Shown piece after piece: positions 1 through 7,686 of a DNA stretch of 13,354 bases. Every line of letters starts with the position of its first letter. The first letter of the stretch is position 1. The position numbers were made by a program, and so were the translations under genes. Source of the stretch: an uncultured Clostridia bacterium. GTDB lineage: Bacteria > Bacillota > Clostridia > TANB77 > CAG-508. The notes under the pieces were generated by a model. The model had not been told where the DNA came from. It ran no database searches and saw only the letters and a list, made by a program, of their open reading frames with translations. The stretch spans positions 1 to 13,354 of the forward strand of contig CAPBNZ010000052.1 in assembly GCA_948585895.1 (NCBI GenBank), given 5' to 3'.

Positions 1-182
1 ATTTTATTTTTTTGCATAATTTTCCTTTCCTTCTTCTTTTTATAATCACATTTTAACATAAAAAAAATAAAAAATAAAGTATATCATAAATCAATTTATT
101 CCATACTTTACTTTTTATTGCTACTCTGACAATTCTGTTAACTAACGTAACAAGCAATATGTTTAACTTAAAAGATCATCTA

Positions 183-218
183 CTTAAAGTGTTATAAAAA
201 AAGAGATTACACTTTAAG
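183..218 (-). terminator. Perfect 10-bp inverted repeat after the transporter gene
   Basis: CTTAAAGTGT (183-192) and ACACTTTAAG (209-218) are perfect reverse complements separated by 16 nt that hold a run of seven A (T on the transcript). The hairpin lies 12 nt past the transporter's TAG stop (230-232). It lacks a T-run directly after the stem, so it is not a textbook intrinsic terminator; a transcript 3' end or a protein-binding palindrome are both possible. Confidence 0.4.
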
Positions 219-229
219 CTGAATGGTAA

Positions 230-1406
230 CTACTTTTTAAGCCTTATCTCTACTCTTCTTAAATGAATTAAATAATATGCGATTCCTATTTGAAATATCA
301 TAAATATTGCTGATAATCCAAACATATATTTAAGTCCTTTTTCATACATTATTCCACAGAAAAATACACCTATTGCTTCTCCCAAAAATCTTATGATATA
401 TCTTATATTGGCAAAGGATAGCTGATGCTCATTTTCCACATACTCCATCACATATATTCTCATAAGCAGTAGATATCAGTAATGACCAGGTTATTGCTAT
501 TAAAGTTATTATCAAGTTATTGGATATAAAAGCAATTATATATCCAATAAACCTTATTCCAAATTTGATTGTGATTGTAATATAATCATTTTTAGGTGTT
601 ACATATTTAAGTGCTAATATTCCTATTGCATCAGCTAGTAAACCTACAAGTAATAAATAATTGGTTGCAATGTTATCAGAAAAAGCAAAATAATTCGTTA
701 ATGTTAGCATTTTTAATCCTAAAGCAGTTGACATTGCCATCGTGCCTACAAAAACATCTAATACATACCATAATACTATTTTGCTTTTTAATAGGTACTT
801 GAACATTGAATCCTTTTTCTTTTGTTTTTCTTCTGAATGATTAATTTTTATATTCATCATAGTAATGATTGAAATGACTAAAAATATATTTGATATAATT
901 AAGCAAGTATTATAGTTTATTAAAATTCCTGCCATACTTTTACCTATAAATATTCCACCTAATAAAATTCCTATATCTCTAAATAAGTATTCTGTTAATT
1001 TTCTTTTACTGTATATGGTGTTATTTTTTACTATCGTAGTTATTAATGGATATATACTTGTTATCATTATATATTCCATTATTATATCTATTACTATTGT
1101 TAGATTTATTAATTCTATTTTACTTGTTCCATTTAAATAGTATAATGCTAACATATTAATAAATTTTATGATTAAAACAAATGTTACTGTATTTTTTAGC
1201 TTATTTAATGTTACATACTTTCCAATTAAAGCTATTCCTACAATACTAATAAAAGTTCCTATACTTATAATATTGCTTATCTGTGTCACAGAAAACTGAT
1301 TATCTTGTAACCAAAGTTGTCTAAAGTTTCCCCATAGTCCAATTGAAACACTAAAAAATGCTAACATCATTAATATTTTATTTTCATCTTTCATCTTTTT
1401 TTTCAT
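230..1406 (-). pseudogene. MFS-type multi-pass membrane transporter, frameshifted
   Basis: Two overlapping frames, 1406-429 (325 codons) and 463-230 (77 codons), together make one hydrophobic protein of about 400 residues, the usual size of a 12-helix major facilitator. The first frame has about ten hydrophobic segments separated by short charged loops, with a longer basic/acidic loop near residues 190-203 that fits the central loop of MFS proteins. The frame is lost near 450-463: one frame runs AYEN then ICDGVCGK and a stop, while the other continues IYVMEYVENEHQLSF and two more helices. A +1 shift (one base gained, or two or five lost) explains this. The second frame has no Shine-Dalgarno before its ATG, so independent translation is unlikely. 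The first ATG has an AGGGG site about 11 nt upstream, which is distant. The substrate cannot be told. It may be a true pseudogene or a sequencing error. The MFS assignment is by overall character, not by a signature motif. Confidence 0.7.
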
Positions 1407-1668
1407 ATTGTTTATTTCCCCTATAACTTCATATATTTTACTCTAATTATCTAAATTAACTACATTTCTATTATCTTTTAGTATAACATTTGTCATTTCA
1501 TTTTTATTTTTGTTTTGTATTCACTTTTTATCTATTATTTATAGCTACTATATGATAAAACAAAAAATCTTCCAGTCCTTAAATTGTAACTACTTACATA
1601 ATAATTTTTGCTTTGGCAAATATCTCTAAATAATTACATTAAATTAGAACTAGAAAATTTTTTTGCAA
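1407..1668. other. Intergenic, gap to transporter, no clear signal
   Basis: This is 262 nt of AT-rich DNA between the gap stop codon and the transporter start. I see no convincing intrinsic terminator for gap. The only stem of note is TTTGC-CAAA-GCAAA on the minus strand near 1608-1621, which has no T-run. Several TATACT-like hexamers occur (for example near 1480-1485), but none has a persuasive -35 box, so no promoter is called for the transporter. No open reading frame here looks real. Confidence 0.3.
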
Positions 1669-2673
1669 TTAGTCTCTACTAGCTATATAGCATGCTAAAT
1701 CTACTAATTTATTTGAATATCCCCATTCATTATCATACCATGCCACTAATTTTACAAATGTATCTGTTAACATGATTCCTGCTGTACTATCAAATATTGA
1801 TGTATGAGGATCTGTTGTGAAATCAGAAGAAACAACTGGATCTGTTACATATTCTACAATTCCTTTCATTTCGTTTTCAGATGCTTTTTTCATAGCTTCA
1901 CAAATTTCTTCATAAGTTGCTGGCTTTTCTAGATTACAAGTTAAATCAACAACAGAAACATCAACCGTTGGAACTCTGAAAGCCATTCCTGTTAATTTTC
2001 CATTTAAAGCTGGAATAACCTTTCCTACTGCTTTTGCAGCACCTGTTGATGATGGTATAATATTAGCTGCTGCTGCTCTACCACCTCTCCAGTCTTTTTT
2101 AGATGCTCCATCAACTGTTTTTTGTGTTGCCGTTGTCGCATGTACTGTTGTCATTAGTCCATCTTTAATTCCAAAATTATCATTGATAACTTTTGCAAGT
2201 GGTGCTAAACAGTTTGTTGTACAAGAAGCATTTGAAACAATATTCATACTTGGGTCATATTCTGTATTGTTAACACCCATAACAAACATTGGTGCATCTT
2301 TTGATGGTGCACTAATAATTACTTTCTTAGCGCCTGCATCAATATGTGCTTGTGCTTTTTCAAGAGTTGTAAATACCCCTGAACATTCTAACACATATTC
2401 AACTCCAATTTCTCCCCAAGGAATATTATGTGGATCCATTTCATTAAACACTTTTATATCTTTTCCATCTACCACTAAATGTCCATCTTTTTCTTCTACT
2501 GTTCCCTCAAATTTCCCATGAACGGTATCATATTTTGTCATATACGCCATATAATCTGCTGTAATAAATGGGTCATTAATAGCTACAACTTCTACTCCTT
2601 CTTTTTTCAACGCTGCTTGGAAAGATAAATTTCCAATTCTTCCAAATCCATTAATTCCAATTTTTACTGACAT
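1669..2673 (-). CDS. gap: NAD-dependent glyceraldehyde-3-phosphate dehydrogenase
   Basis: Converts glyceraldehyde-3-phosphate, NAD+ and phosphate to 1,3-bisphosphoglycerate in cytoplasmic glycolysis. The 334-residue length is normal. The N-terminal Rossmann fold opens with INGFGRIG (7-14). Asp34 in AINDPF is the residue that favours NAD over NADP. The catalytic loop SNASCTTNC places the nucleophile at Cys151, and His178 in TTVHATTATQ is its partner. The C-terminal WYDNEWGYSNK motif is complete. The usual Arg after GRIG is Asn15 here, a small departure. The ATG follows a strong AAGGAGG (2681-2687) by 7 nt. The gene stands alone: pgk and tpi, common neighbours in Firmicutes, are absent, and it has its own promoter. 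From memory, the run of identities (DYMAYM-KYD, ATTATQKTVDG, NGKLTGMAFRVPT) is closer to the E. coli GapA / eukaryotic GapC type than to the common clostridial type; this needs a tree. Confidence 0.98.
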   Translation of the reverse strand: MSVKIGINGFGRIGNLSFQAALKKEGVEVVAINDPFITADYMAYMTKYDTVHGKFEGTVEEKDGHLVVDGKDIKVFNEMDPHNIPWGEIGVEYVLECSGVFTTLEKAQAHIDAGAKKVIISAPSKDAPMFVMGVNNTEYDPSMNIVSNASCTTNCLAPLAKVINDNFGIKDGLMTTVHATTATQKTVDGASKKDWRGGRAAAANIIPSSTGAAKAVGKVIPALNGKLTGMAFRVPTVDVSVVDLTCNLEKPATYEEICEAMKKASENEMKGIVEYVTDPVVSSDFTTDPHTSIFDSTAGIMLTDTFVKLVAWYDNEWGYSNKLVDLACYIASRD

Positions 2674-2680
2674 AAGATTT

Positions 2681-2719
2681 CCTCCTTTTTAGATACCTTG
2701 CAAAAATATTTTGGTATCT
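2681..2719 (-). promoter_or_regulatory. gap leader: Shine-Dalgarno and upstream hairpin
   Basis: On the transcript, AGATACC (from 2719) and GGTATCT (to 2691) are perfect 7-nt complements around a 15-nt AT-rich loop. The stem ends 3 nt before the AAGGAGG ribosome site (2681-2687). The site itself stays outside the stem, so the hairpin is more likely to stabilise the 5' leader or mark a binding site than to block translation. A role in gap regulation is inference. Confidence 0.4.
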
Positions 2720-2742
2720 CTTTCTATTAATAGTATTACCCA

Positions 2743-2789
2743 AATTGCTTGAGCAATTCCATTCTATACTAAAAAAGAATACATTGCAA
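2743..2789 (-). promoter_or_regulatory. gap sigma-A promoter with palindrome at the start site
   Basis: Reading the minus strand, TTGCAA (2784-2789) lies 17 nt before TAGAAT (2761-2766), a good match to TTGACA-17-TATAAT. Just after the -10 box is a palindrome, AATTGCT-TG-AGCAATT (2743-2758), which would cover the predicted transcription start near 2754. An exact inverted repeat at +1 is a typical operator position, so a repressor site is possible, but I do not recognise the binding protein. Confidence 0.6.
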
Positions 2790-2817
2790 GTATTTTTTTT
2801 ATATTTTAACTAGTTTT

Positions 2818-2859
2818 GGTTAGCTCTGGTTAGCTCTGGGACAGGTTAGCTCTGGGACA
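2818..2859 (+). repeat. Tandem GGTTAGCTCT / GGGACA repeats at the element edge
   Basis: GGTTAGCTCTGGGACA occurs twice head to tail (2828-2843 and 2844-2859), preceded by a partial copy GGTTAGCTCT (2818-2827). The other end of the element (3873 inward on the minus strand) has one copy, GGTTAGTTTTGGGACA, so the left end seems to have been extended by short duplications. Confidence 0.85.
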
Positions 2860-2900
2860 GGCACAAACTATCCATTTTTGGATACTTTTGGGACAAGTTA
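2844..2900 (+). repeat. Left inverted repeat of the RAYT unit
   Basis: A 57-nt arm containing GGGACAGGCACAA, the hairpin TATCCA-TTTT-TGGATA (2869-2884) and GGGACAAGTTA (2890-2900). It ends 4 nt past the RAYT stop codon. Confidence 0.85.
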
Positions 2901-2904
2901 CTGA

Positions 2905-3714
2905 TTAACTTTCTATTATCTGCTTTTTGGCATAAGCTCTTTGTACAATTCTAATATTAATTCCTAATATTCTTGCAATTTGCAATTGAGTTACCCCCTG
3001 AATTTTTTTAATTTTCTGTATCATTTTATCTCTGTCATTTTTATTATATCTTTGTATTTCTTGTATGTTCTCTATACCTAACATTTCCTTAATAAAGTAT
3101 ATGACTTCTTCATCTGTTAATTTATTTCTCATTTCATATTCTAGCAATTCAATACTATCCTGAAATTTGAATCTTTTTTTATTAAACTCCAAAAACTCTC
3201 TTCTGGCTTGCTCTTTTTCTGATGAAAACATAGAAAAAATTTCATCTGTATCCACTATTTTATTTTCTATTTTTTGATTTAAAAAATACTCTACATAACT
3301 ACTCCATGCATACTTACTCATTTGAGTAAGACCCGCTTTTACAGGATTTTGATGAATATACCTAACTAAATTTAGAATATAACATGAATTTTCGACATTT
3401 TTGCTACGAAATCGATTTTCAAATAAATGCCCTACTCTTTGATATTTTTTATTAAAATAATTAGCATAACTTGTTGCCATACTATGAATAATTTGAGATA
3501 ATTTTTGATTTTCGTCTTTAATTTCTAAATGAATATGATTTGGCATTAAAACATAAGAATATAATTGATAGAAAAAAGCTTCTTTCGTCTTTTTAATGAT
3601 ACTTTGAAACTCTAAATAATCTTTTTTATCGAAAAAAATATCCTGTTTGTTAATTCCTCTTAACATACAATGATATACACTACTACAGCTCTGTTTTCTT
3701 GGTTGTCTTGGCAA
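2905..3714 (-). CDS. REP-associated tyrosine transposase (RAYT, HUH type)
   Basis: A single-strand DNA transposase related to IS200/IS605 TnpA. It is expected to recognise REP-like hairpins and cut and rejoin them through a phosphotyrosine. The HUH metal-binding pair is His60 and His62 in LMPNHIHLEI. The family motif YIHQNPVKAG lies at 119-128, and GHLFENRF at 95-102. Tyrosines 83, 86 and 91 surround the expected nucleophile region; I do not assign it exactly. The C-terminal third (about 200-262) ends in a helix-turn-helix-like stretch, VTQLQIARILGINIRIVQRA. At 269 residues it is full length for RAYTs that carry such a tail. The start is TTG (3712-3714), chosen because AAGGAGGT (3722-3729) sits 7 nt upstream. 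Arg codons CGA and CGT appear beside AGA, a slight departure from the neighbours. It looks intact, so it may be active or recently active. Confidence 0.93.
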   Translation of the reverse strand: MPRQPRKQSCSSVYHCMLRGINKQDIFFDKKDYLEFQSIIKKTKEAFFYQLYSYVLMPNHIHLEIKDENQKLSQIIHSMATSYANYFNKKYQRVGHLFENRFRSKNVENSCYILNLVRYIHQNPVKAGLTQMSKYAWSSYVEYFLNQKIENKIVDTDEIFSMFSSEKEQARREFLEFNKKRFKFQDSIELLEYEMRNKLTDEEVIYFIKEMLGIENIQEIQRYNKNDRDKMIQKIKKIQGVTQLQIARILGINIRIVQRAYAKKQIIES

Positions 3715-3750
3715 CCTATCTACCTCCTTTAATTCTTTACTACAAATTAT

Positions 3751-3791
3751 TAAAAAGAGTATAACATATCTTTTTTATTTGGCTATACTCT
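3751..3791 (-). terminator. Hairpin with T-run between GH15 and RAYT
   Basis: On the minus strand, AGAGTATA (from 3791) and TATACTCT (to 3756) are perfect complements with a 20-nt loop, followed by TTTT (3755-3752). It lies about 80 nt after the GH15 stop and 40 nt before the RAYT start, so it could end GH15 transcription and shield the transposase from read-through. The 3' arm also contains TATACT, a possible -10 box, but I find no matching -35 box. Confidence 0.5.
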
Positions 3792-3816
3792 CTTCACTCT
3801 TATTACTAGTTTTTTC

Positions 3817-3873
3817 TAACTTGTCCCTAAATTAACCATAAGTGGATAGCTTGTGCCTGTCCCAAAACTAACC
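3817..3873 (-). repeat. Right inverted repeat of the RAYT unit, overlaps GH15 stop
   Basis: The mirror copy of 2844-2900. Its outermost six bases, GGTTAG on the minus strand (3873-3868), are the last glycine codon and TAG stop of the GH15 gene. The inner hairpin is degraded (TATCCA against TGGTTA). Confidence 0.85.
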
Positions 3874-5829
3874 ATATAGTTTTTCTAGTACAATGATAAA
3901 CATGGCATGTGACCAACCAAGTCCTAGTACCCAATTAGGTTTTAATGTAGTATTTTCTATTTGTTCGCCTAAAAAGTTGTGTTTTCCTGCTGTTTTGACA
4001 ACAAAGTCAAAGGTTTCTTTTGCTTTTTTCTTTTCTCCCGTTTCTAAGTAATATAATGTCATCCATAGGTTCGCAATAGGCCATGGATTTCCATTTCTAT
4101 AATGATCTTGTTCAAATCTTTGATATCCTCCTGTATAGGTTCTTAATGATAGGTTAATTCTTTCAATTGTATTTATCATTTTCTTTTCTTTTGCTTTGAA
4201 TACTTTAAATGGTGTTACTGCCCCTATTATACTTATATCCATTTTTTGGTCTTGTGCATTTCTGATATATGATTTCTTTTCTTCGCTATACATAGTTTCA
4301 TCAATATATTTTTTAATTTCTGTTTGTAATTTTTCTAATTCTCGTTCATTTTTTACTATTTTCTCTTCTTTTAATCTATTATTTTCAAAGTCAGATGCCT
4401 TACTTCCTAATACTTTGTAAATTTTTAGAATACTTTCAAAAGCAGCATAGATACTTGCTAAAGAATATAAATGAATTCCTTCATTCATTTCCCATAAGTC
4501 ATAACTAACATGGCATTTCTGTGCCTGTTTATGTATGTTTGCTTTTATTTCTTCTTGTACTTTGTCTTTGTCATGTTTATCTTTTCCATCTATTTCTAGC
4601 CAATCTTTTACATATCTTTTCAAAAAGTTGATAGCTTTTTCACACATTTGTAAATTATCTTTTAGAAATTTTTCTGATTTCGTATATTGATAATGTTCAT
4701 AAACGCCATATACCACACTTGCTGTTTCATCTACTTGATAACCCCAACATGGTGCTAATTTTCCATCAGTAAAAAATCTTTGCTCCCACATTCCATTTTT
4801 ACTTTGTGTTTTTTTACAAAATTTTTTATAGAATTTTTCTGTTTCTTTGTCCATTTTTAGAATATCAAGTGCTTTTGTCATAAAAACAGCATCTCTTGTC
4901 CAGCAATAAGCATATCTTCCACACTGTGTAAAATTTTCGTCTACTTCTGCTGAAGCAATAATTCCTCCTGTTTCTGGATTTGTTAATAATGGAAATAATA
5001 AAATACTTCTTTTATAAATTTCATAGATTTTTTCTTCATAACTATTCTCTGGTTGTTTTAGATTTAACCCATTATGTACCTTTACATATTTTCTCCAATA
5101 GGTTTTTGTATTTATATATTCTTTGTTCAAGTCGATTTTTTTAATTCTTTCAATTTCATCTTCTAATTCCGATATATTTTTATTTTCTCCAATTAATATA
5201 CAAATTTCTAATGTTTTCTTCTCCTGTGGCTTAATTACACCCAAATCATAACAAATACTTGTATCATTTGACATACCGATATAATCTTTGTCATAGATTT
5301 CTCCTCTTTTAATAGTATCCTTACTACCATTAATTTGATGTTTTAAAAGGCTATACCCCTTAGCAAAAGTTGAAAAACTAAAGTCATGAGCATATTGAAT
5401 CATACCACTATCTATTATTTTACATCCCACATGATTATTTAAATCTGATAATAATTGAGAATGAATATAAAACTTAGTATCTAAATCAATTTTTCCATCA
5501 TTTAAGAAAATATATTTTTTCACTAATACATTTTCCTTTATCATAGTATAGTCTGTCTGAACTATTTTTAAATTAAAATAGGTATTAGTAATTTCTGTAT
5601 TTAGTATATTGGTGTCTGTATCATAATATTGCTTATAGATATTGTTAATATCCTCATGTAAATAAATTAAATCTGAATAATTTATTTTTACTCCTGTATG
5701 GAAAAAGTCAATGTATTGTCTGTTATCTTTGCTTGGAAAATAAATCCTTTGTATCTCTCCCTTACTTGTATAAGTTGCTAACATATTTTTATTTCCAATC
5801 ATTGCTTCATTAAAATATTTGTTTTCCAT
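3868..5829 (-). CDS. Glycoside hydrolase family 15, glucoamylase-like
   Basis: Expected to hydrolyse terminal alpha-glucosidic bonds in maltodextrin, glycogen or related alpha-glucans by inversion. No signal peptide is present, so it should act in the cytoplasm. An N-terminal beta-rich domain (to about 240) is followed by the alpha/alpha-barrel (about 265-648). Conserved blocks are RYAYCWTRDAVF, MWEQRF, WGYQVDETA, YDLWEMNEGIHLYSLAS, GGYQRFEQDHYRNGNPWPIANLW and GLGWSHAMF. By analogy with bacterial glucoamylases, Glu447 (in DLWE) is the general acid and Glu622 (in LGEQ) the general base. The ATG at 5829 is preferred because AAGGAG (5836-5841) is 6 nt upstream; a TTG five codons earlier lies before that site. 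This gives 653 residues, a normal length. The last Gly and the stop come from the RAYT repeat, but the GWSHAMF end is complete, so little has been lost. Trehalase or dextran-type activity in the same family cannot be excluded. Confidence 0.92.
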   Translation of the reverse strand: MENKYFNEAMIGNKNMLATYTSKGEIQRIYFPSKDNRQYIDFFHTGVKINYSDLIYLHEDINNIYKQYYDTDTNILNTEITNTYFNLKIVQTDYTMIKENVLVKKYIFLNDGKIDLDTKFYIHSQLLSDLNNHVGCKIIDSGMIQYAHDFSFSTFAKGYSLLKHQINGSKDTIKRGEIYDKDYIGMSNDTSICYDLGVIKPQEKKTLEICILIGENKNISELEDEIERIKKIDLNKEYINTKTYWRKYVKVHNGLNLKQPENSYEEKIYEIYKRSILLFPLLTNPETGGIIASAEVDENFTQCGRYAYCWTRDAVFMTKALDILKMDKETEKFYKKFCKKTQSKNGMWEQRFFTDGKLAPCWGYQVDETASVVYGVYEHYQYTKSEKFLKDNLQMCEKAINFLKRYVKDWLEIDGKDKHDKDKVQEEIKANIHKQAQKCHVSYDLWEMNEGIHLYSLASIYAAFESILKIYKVLGSKASDFENNRLKEEKIVKNERELEKLQTEIKKYIDETMYSEEKKSYIRNAQDQKMDISIIGAVTPFKVFKAKEKKMINTIERINLSLRTYTGGYQRFEQDHYRNGNPWPIANLWMTLYYLETGEKKKAKETFDFVVKTAGKHNFLGEQIENTTLKPNWVLGLGWSHAMFIIVLEKLYG

Positions 5830-5842
5830 GTTTTTCTCCTTC

Positions 5843-6016
5843 AATCCCCATTGATTCCAGCTTTAAATGGGGCTACTTTAATTTTTTATCTTTGTCAAAT
5901 GGTATTTTCTATAAGACAACCAGTAAAATTTAAAAGAAGTAAATTACTGTAATCTCATTGTCTATCAGCTATTTCATAATAATTTTCCCCATTTTAACCT
6001 GGAACCAATGGTGACT
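5843..6016. mobile_element. 174-bp fold-back (MITE-like) element with 30-bp TIRs
   Basis: The arm 5987-6016 (plus strand) and the arm 5872-5843 (minus strand) match at 25 of 30 positions by eye. Shared blocks are CCCCATTT, CTGGAA, CAATGG and GA. The left arm alone also folds as CCCCATT-13 nt-AATGGGG. No coding sequence lies between the arms. It fills the gap between the beta-CASP gene (stop 6018-6020, one base away) and the GH15 Shine-Dalgarno (5836-5841), so it forms nearly the whole GH15 leader. A TTGACA near 5897-5902 on the minus strand has no good -10 partner. The sequence is unlike the GGGACAG elements. Movement is inference from structure. Confidence 0.6.
5846..5872 (-). promoter_or_regulatory. 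Hairpin just upstream of the GH15 ribosome site
   Basis: On the transcript CCCCATT (5872-5866) can pair with AATGGGG (5852-5846) across 13 nt. It ends 4 nt before AAGGAG (5836-5841). It belongs to the left arm of the fold-back element and could also pair with the other arm 114 nt away, so two alternative structures exist. An effect on GH15 translation is possible but unproven. Confidence 0.45.
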
Positions 6017-6017
6017 A

Positions 6018-7671
6018 TCAACCTTCTATTACATTGATAATTTGTTTTTCTAGTTCTTTAATTTTTTCATTAATTCGAAAGATATCTTCATCTTTTAGCG
6101 TACTATCCTCTATGTCTTGTCTTACATAGCTATCCATATCTCTTATTTCTTGTTTTAGCTTTTCAAGTCTTTCCATTATTTCTGTTCTTAATGTCTTAGC
6201 TACTTTTCTTTCTATTTTATGTGTCATTTCAATTCTTTCTTCTATTTGATTGATTTCATAAGTTTCACCAAATTCTGGTATGGTTACACCAATTCCTGTC
6301 TCTGTTCTTATTTTTTCCCCTAATATATCTTGTGAATCTGTCTCTCCATGTACTAAGAAAATATGCTTCGGCTTATTGATAAAAGAATAAATAAAATTCA
6401 TCAATCCTTCTTGGTCCGCATGCCCTGAATACCCCTCAATATACTCAATTCTTGCATTTACTGCTATTTCCTCACCAAATATTTTTACGGTTTTAGCTCC
6501 ATTTACAATACTATATCCTAAAGTACCAGGAGCTTGGTAACCAACAAAAAGTATGGTTGATTTTGGATTCCATAAATTATGCTTTAAATGATGTTTAATT
6601 CTTCCTACTTCACACATTCCACTAGCTGATATAATAATACTTGGTGTAGCATCTTCATTTAATGCTTTTGATTCCTCTGCTGTTTGCGTAAATTTTAGAC
6701 CTGGAAATTCAAGTGGATTGTCACCTTGCATGATTTCCTCTTGTATGTGTTCTTCAAATAAATTGGTATTTTCTTTGAATACTTCTGTTGCTGAAATTGC
6801 TAAAGGACTATCTACATATACATTAGATTTCATTAAAGTCTTGTATTTTCTTCTAAATTCATCATCGTCTTTTACTTCTTTTCGTTTATTAATTTCATAT
6901 AAGATTTCTTGTGTTCTTCCGTACTGCAAAAGAAGGAATTATGACACTTCCTCCATTATCTAAGGTTTCTGATACAATATCTAAAAAAAGTTCTGCCTTT
7001 TCATCATTTCTTAAATGGAATCTACTTCCATAGGTAGATTCCATAATTAAATAATCAGTATTTTCTATCATTGTTGGTGAATCTAATAATGGGATATCAT
7101 TATTTCCTAAATCTCCTGTAAATACAGTTTTAGTTTCTTTTCCGTCTTCGTTTGTCCATAACTCAATAATGCTAGAACCTAACATATGTCCTGCATCATT
7201 AAATCTCACATGAATTTCTGGTGTGATTTCTATAATTTCATCATATTGTACTTCCTCAAAAATCTCTAAACATCTTGCCGCTTCTTCTGCTGTATAAAGG
7301 GGTGGCACTTCCTTTTCCCCTTTTCTTATTCTTTTTTTATTTTTCCACTGATTTTCCATTTCTTGAATATGTCCACTATCTGGTAACATTAAAGCACATA
7401 AATCACAAGTAGCCTTATGAGCATAGATTCTATTCTTAAAACCTTCATTATATAGTTTTGGTATTCTTCCTGAGTGATCGATATGAGCATGTGTTAATAA
7501 CATAAAGTCAATTTCAGCTGGGTTAAACTCGAAATCCTCTGCATTTTGCATTTCCAATTCCGATTTTCCTTGCCACATTCCACAATCTACTAAAAATTTC
7601 TTTCCACAAGCCTCCACTAAAAAGTTAGACCCTGTAACAGTCCTAGTTGCACCCAAAAACGTAATCTTCAT
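6018..7671 (-). pseudogene. Beta-CASP metallo-beta-lactamase RNase-like gene, one-base frameshift
   Basis: A beta-CASP nuclease of the CPSF73/YSH1-like bacterial kind, expected to act on RNA in the cytoplasm. The first frame (7671-6895) carries HAHIDHSG (61-68), GHML with His162, TGDLGNN with Asp187 and MESTYGSR, then SVIIPSFAV before running into RKNTRNLI and a stop. The second frame (from about 6920 to 6018) resumes with GRTQEILYEI, SPLAISATEVF, SASGMCEVGRIKHHL, GYSGHADQEG and FLVHGETD, and ends in a charged helical tail of about 65 residues. Removing the single base at 6921 (minus-strand C, in GTA-C-GGA) restores one 550-residue protein with all metal-ligand motifs. The second frame has only a TTG without a ribosome site. 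The true start ATG at 7671 has AAGGAGG 5 nt upstream. It could be a fresh pseudogene, a base-call error, or less likely a programmed shift. Confidence 0.9.
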
Positions 7672-7686
7672 AAAATCCTCCTTTTT

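Larger units (their letters stand above)
2844..3873 (-). mobile_element. RAYT transposon-like unit bounded by 57-bp inverted repeats
   Basis: The left end (2844-2900, plus strand) and right end (3873-3817, minus strand) agree at 49 of 57 positions by eye. Each reads GGTTAG, then GGGACAGGCACAA, CTATCCA, TGG and GGGACAAGTTA. Inside each repeat is a hairpin: TATCCA-TTTT-TGGATA on the left, and a less perfect copy on the right. Such motif-plus-hairpin units flanking a RAYT gene match the REP arrangement known for this transposase family. The unit lies between the gap promoter (its -35 box is 28 nt from the tandem copies) and the GH15 gene, whose TAG stop (3868-3870) is part of the right repeat. 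I see no convincing target-site duplication, as expected for HUH enzymes. Confidence 0.8.

Noticed and set aside
2183..2521. 112-codon plus-strand open frame inside gap
   Set aside because: It is a shadow of a highly conserved gene on the other strand.
2809..3813. Direct repeat ACTAGTTTT (2809-2817 and 3805-3813) as a target-site duplication of the RAYT unit
   Set aside because: The second copy lies inside the right end rather than outside it, so it cannot be a target duplication; it may be chance in AT-rich DNA.
5830..5844. TTG start five codons upstream for the GH15 gene
   Set aside because: The ribosome site AAGGAG would lie inside the coding sequence; it fits the ATG at 5829.
6018..6929. 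Beta-CASP C-terminal half as an independent gene
   Set aside because: It begins only at a TTG without a Shine-Dalgarno, and lacks the metallo-beta-lactamase HxHxDH motif; it is the continuation of the upstream frame.
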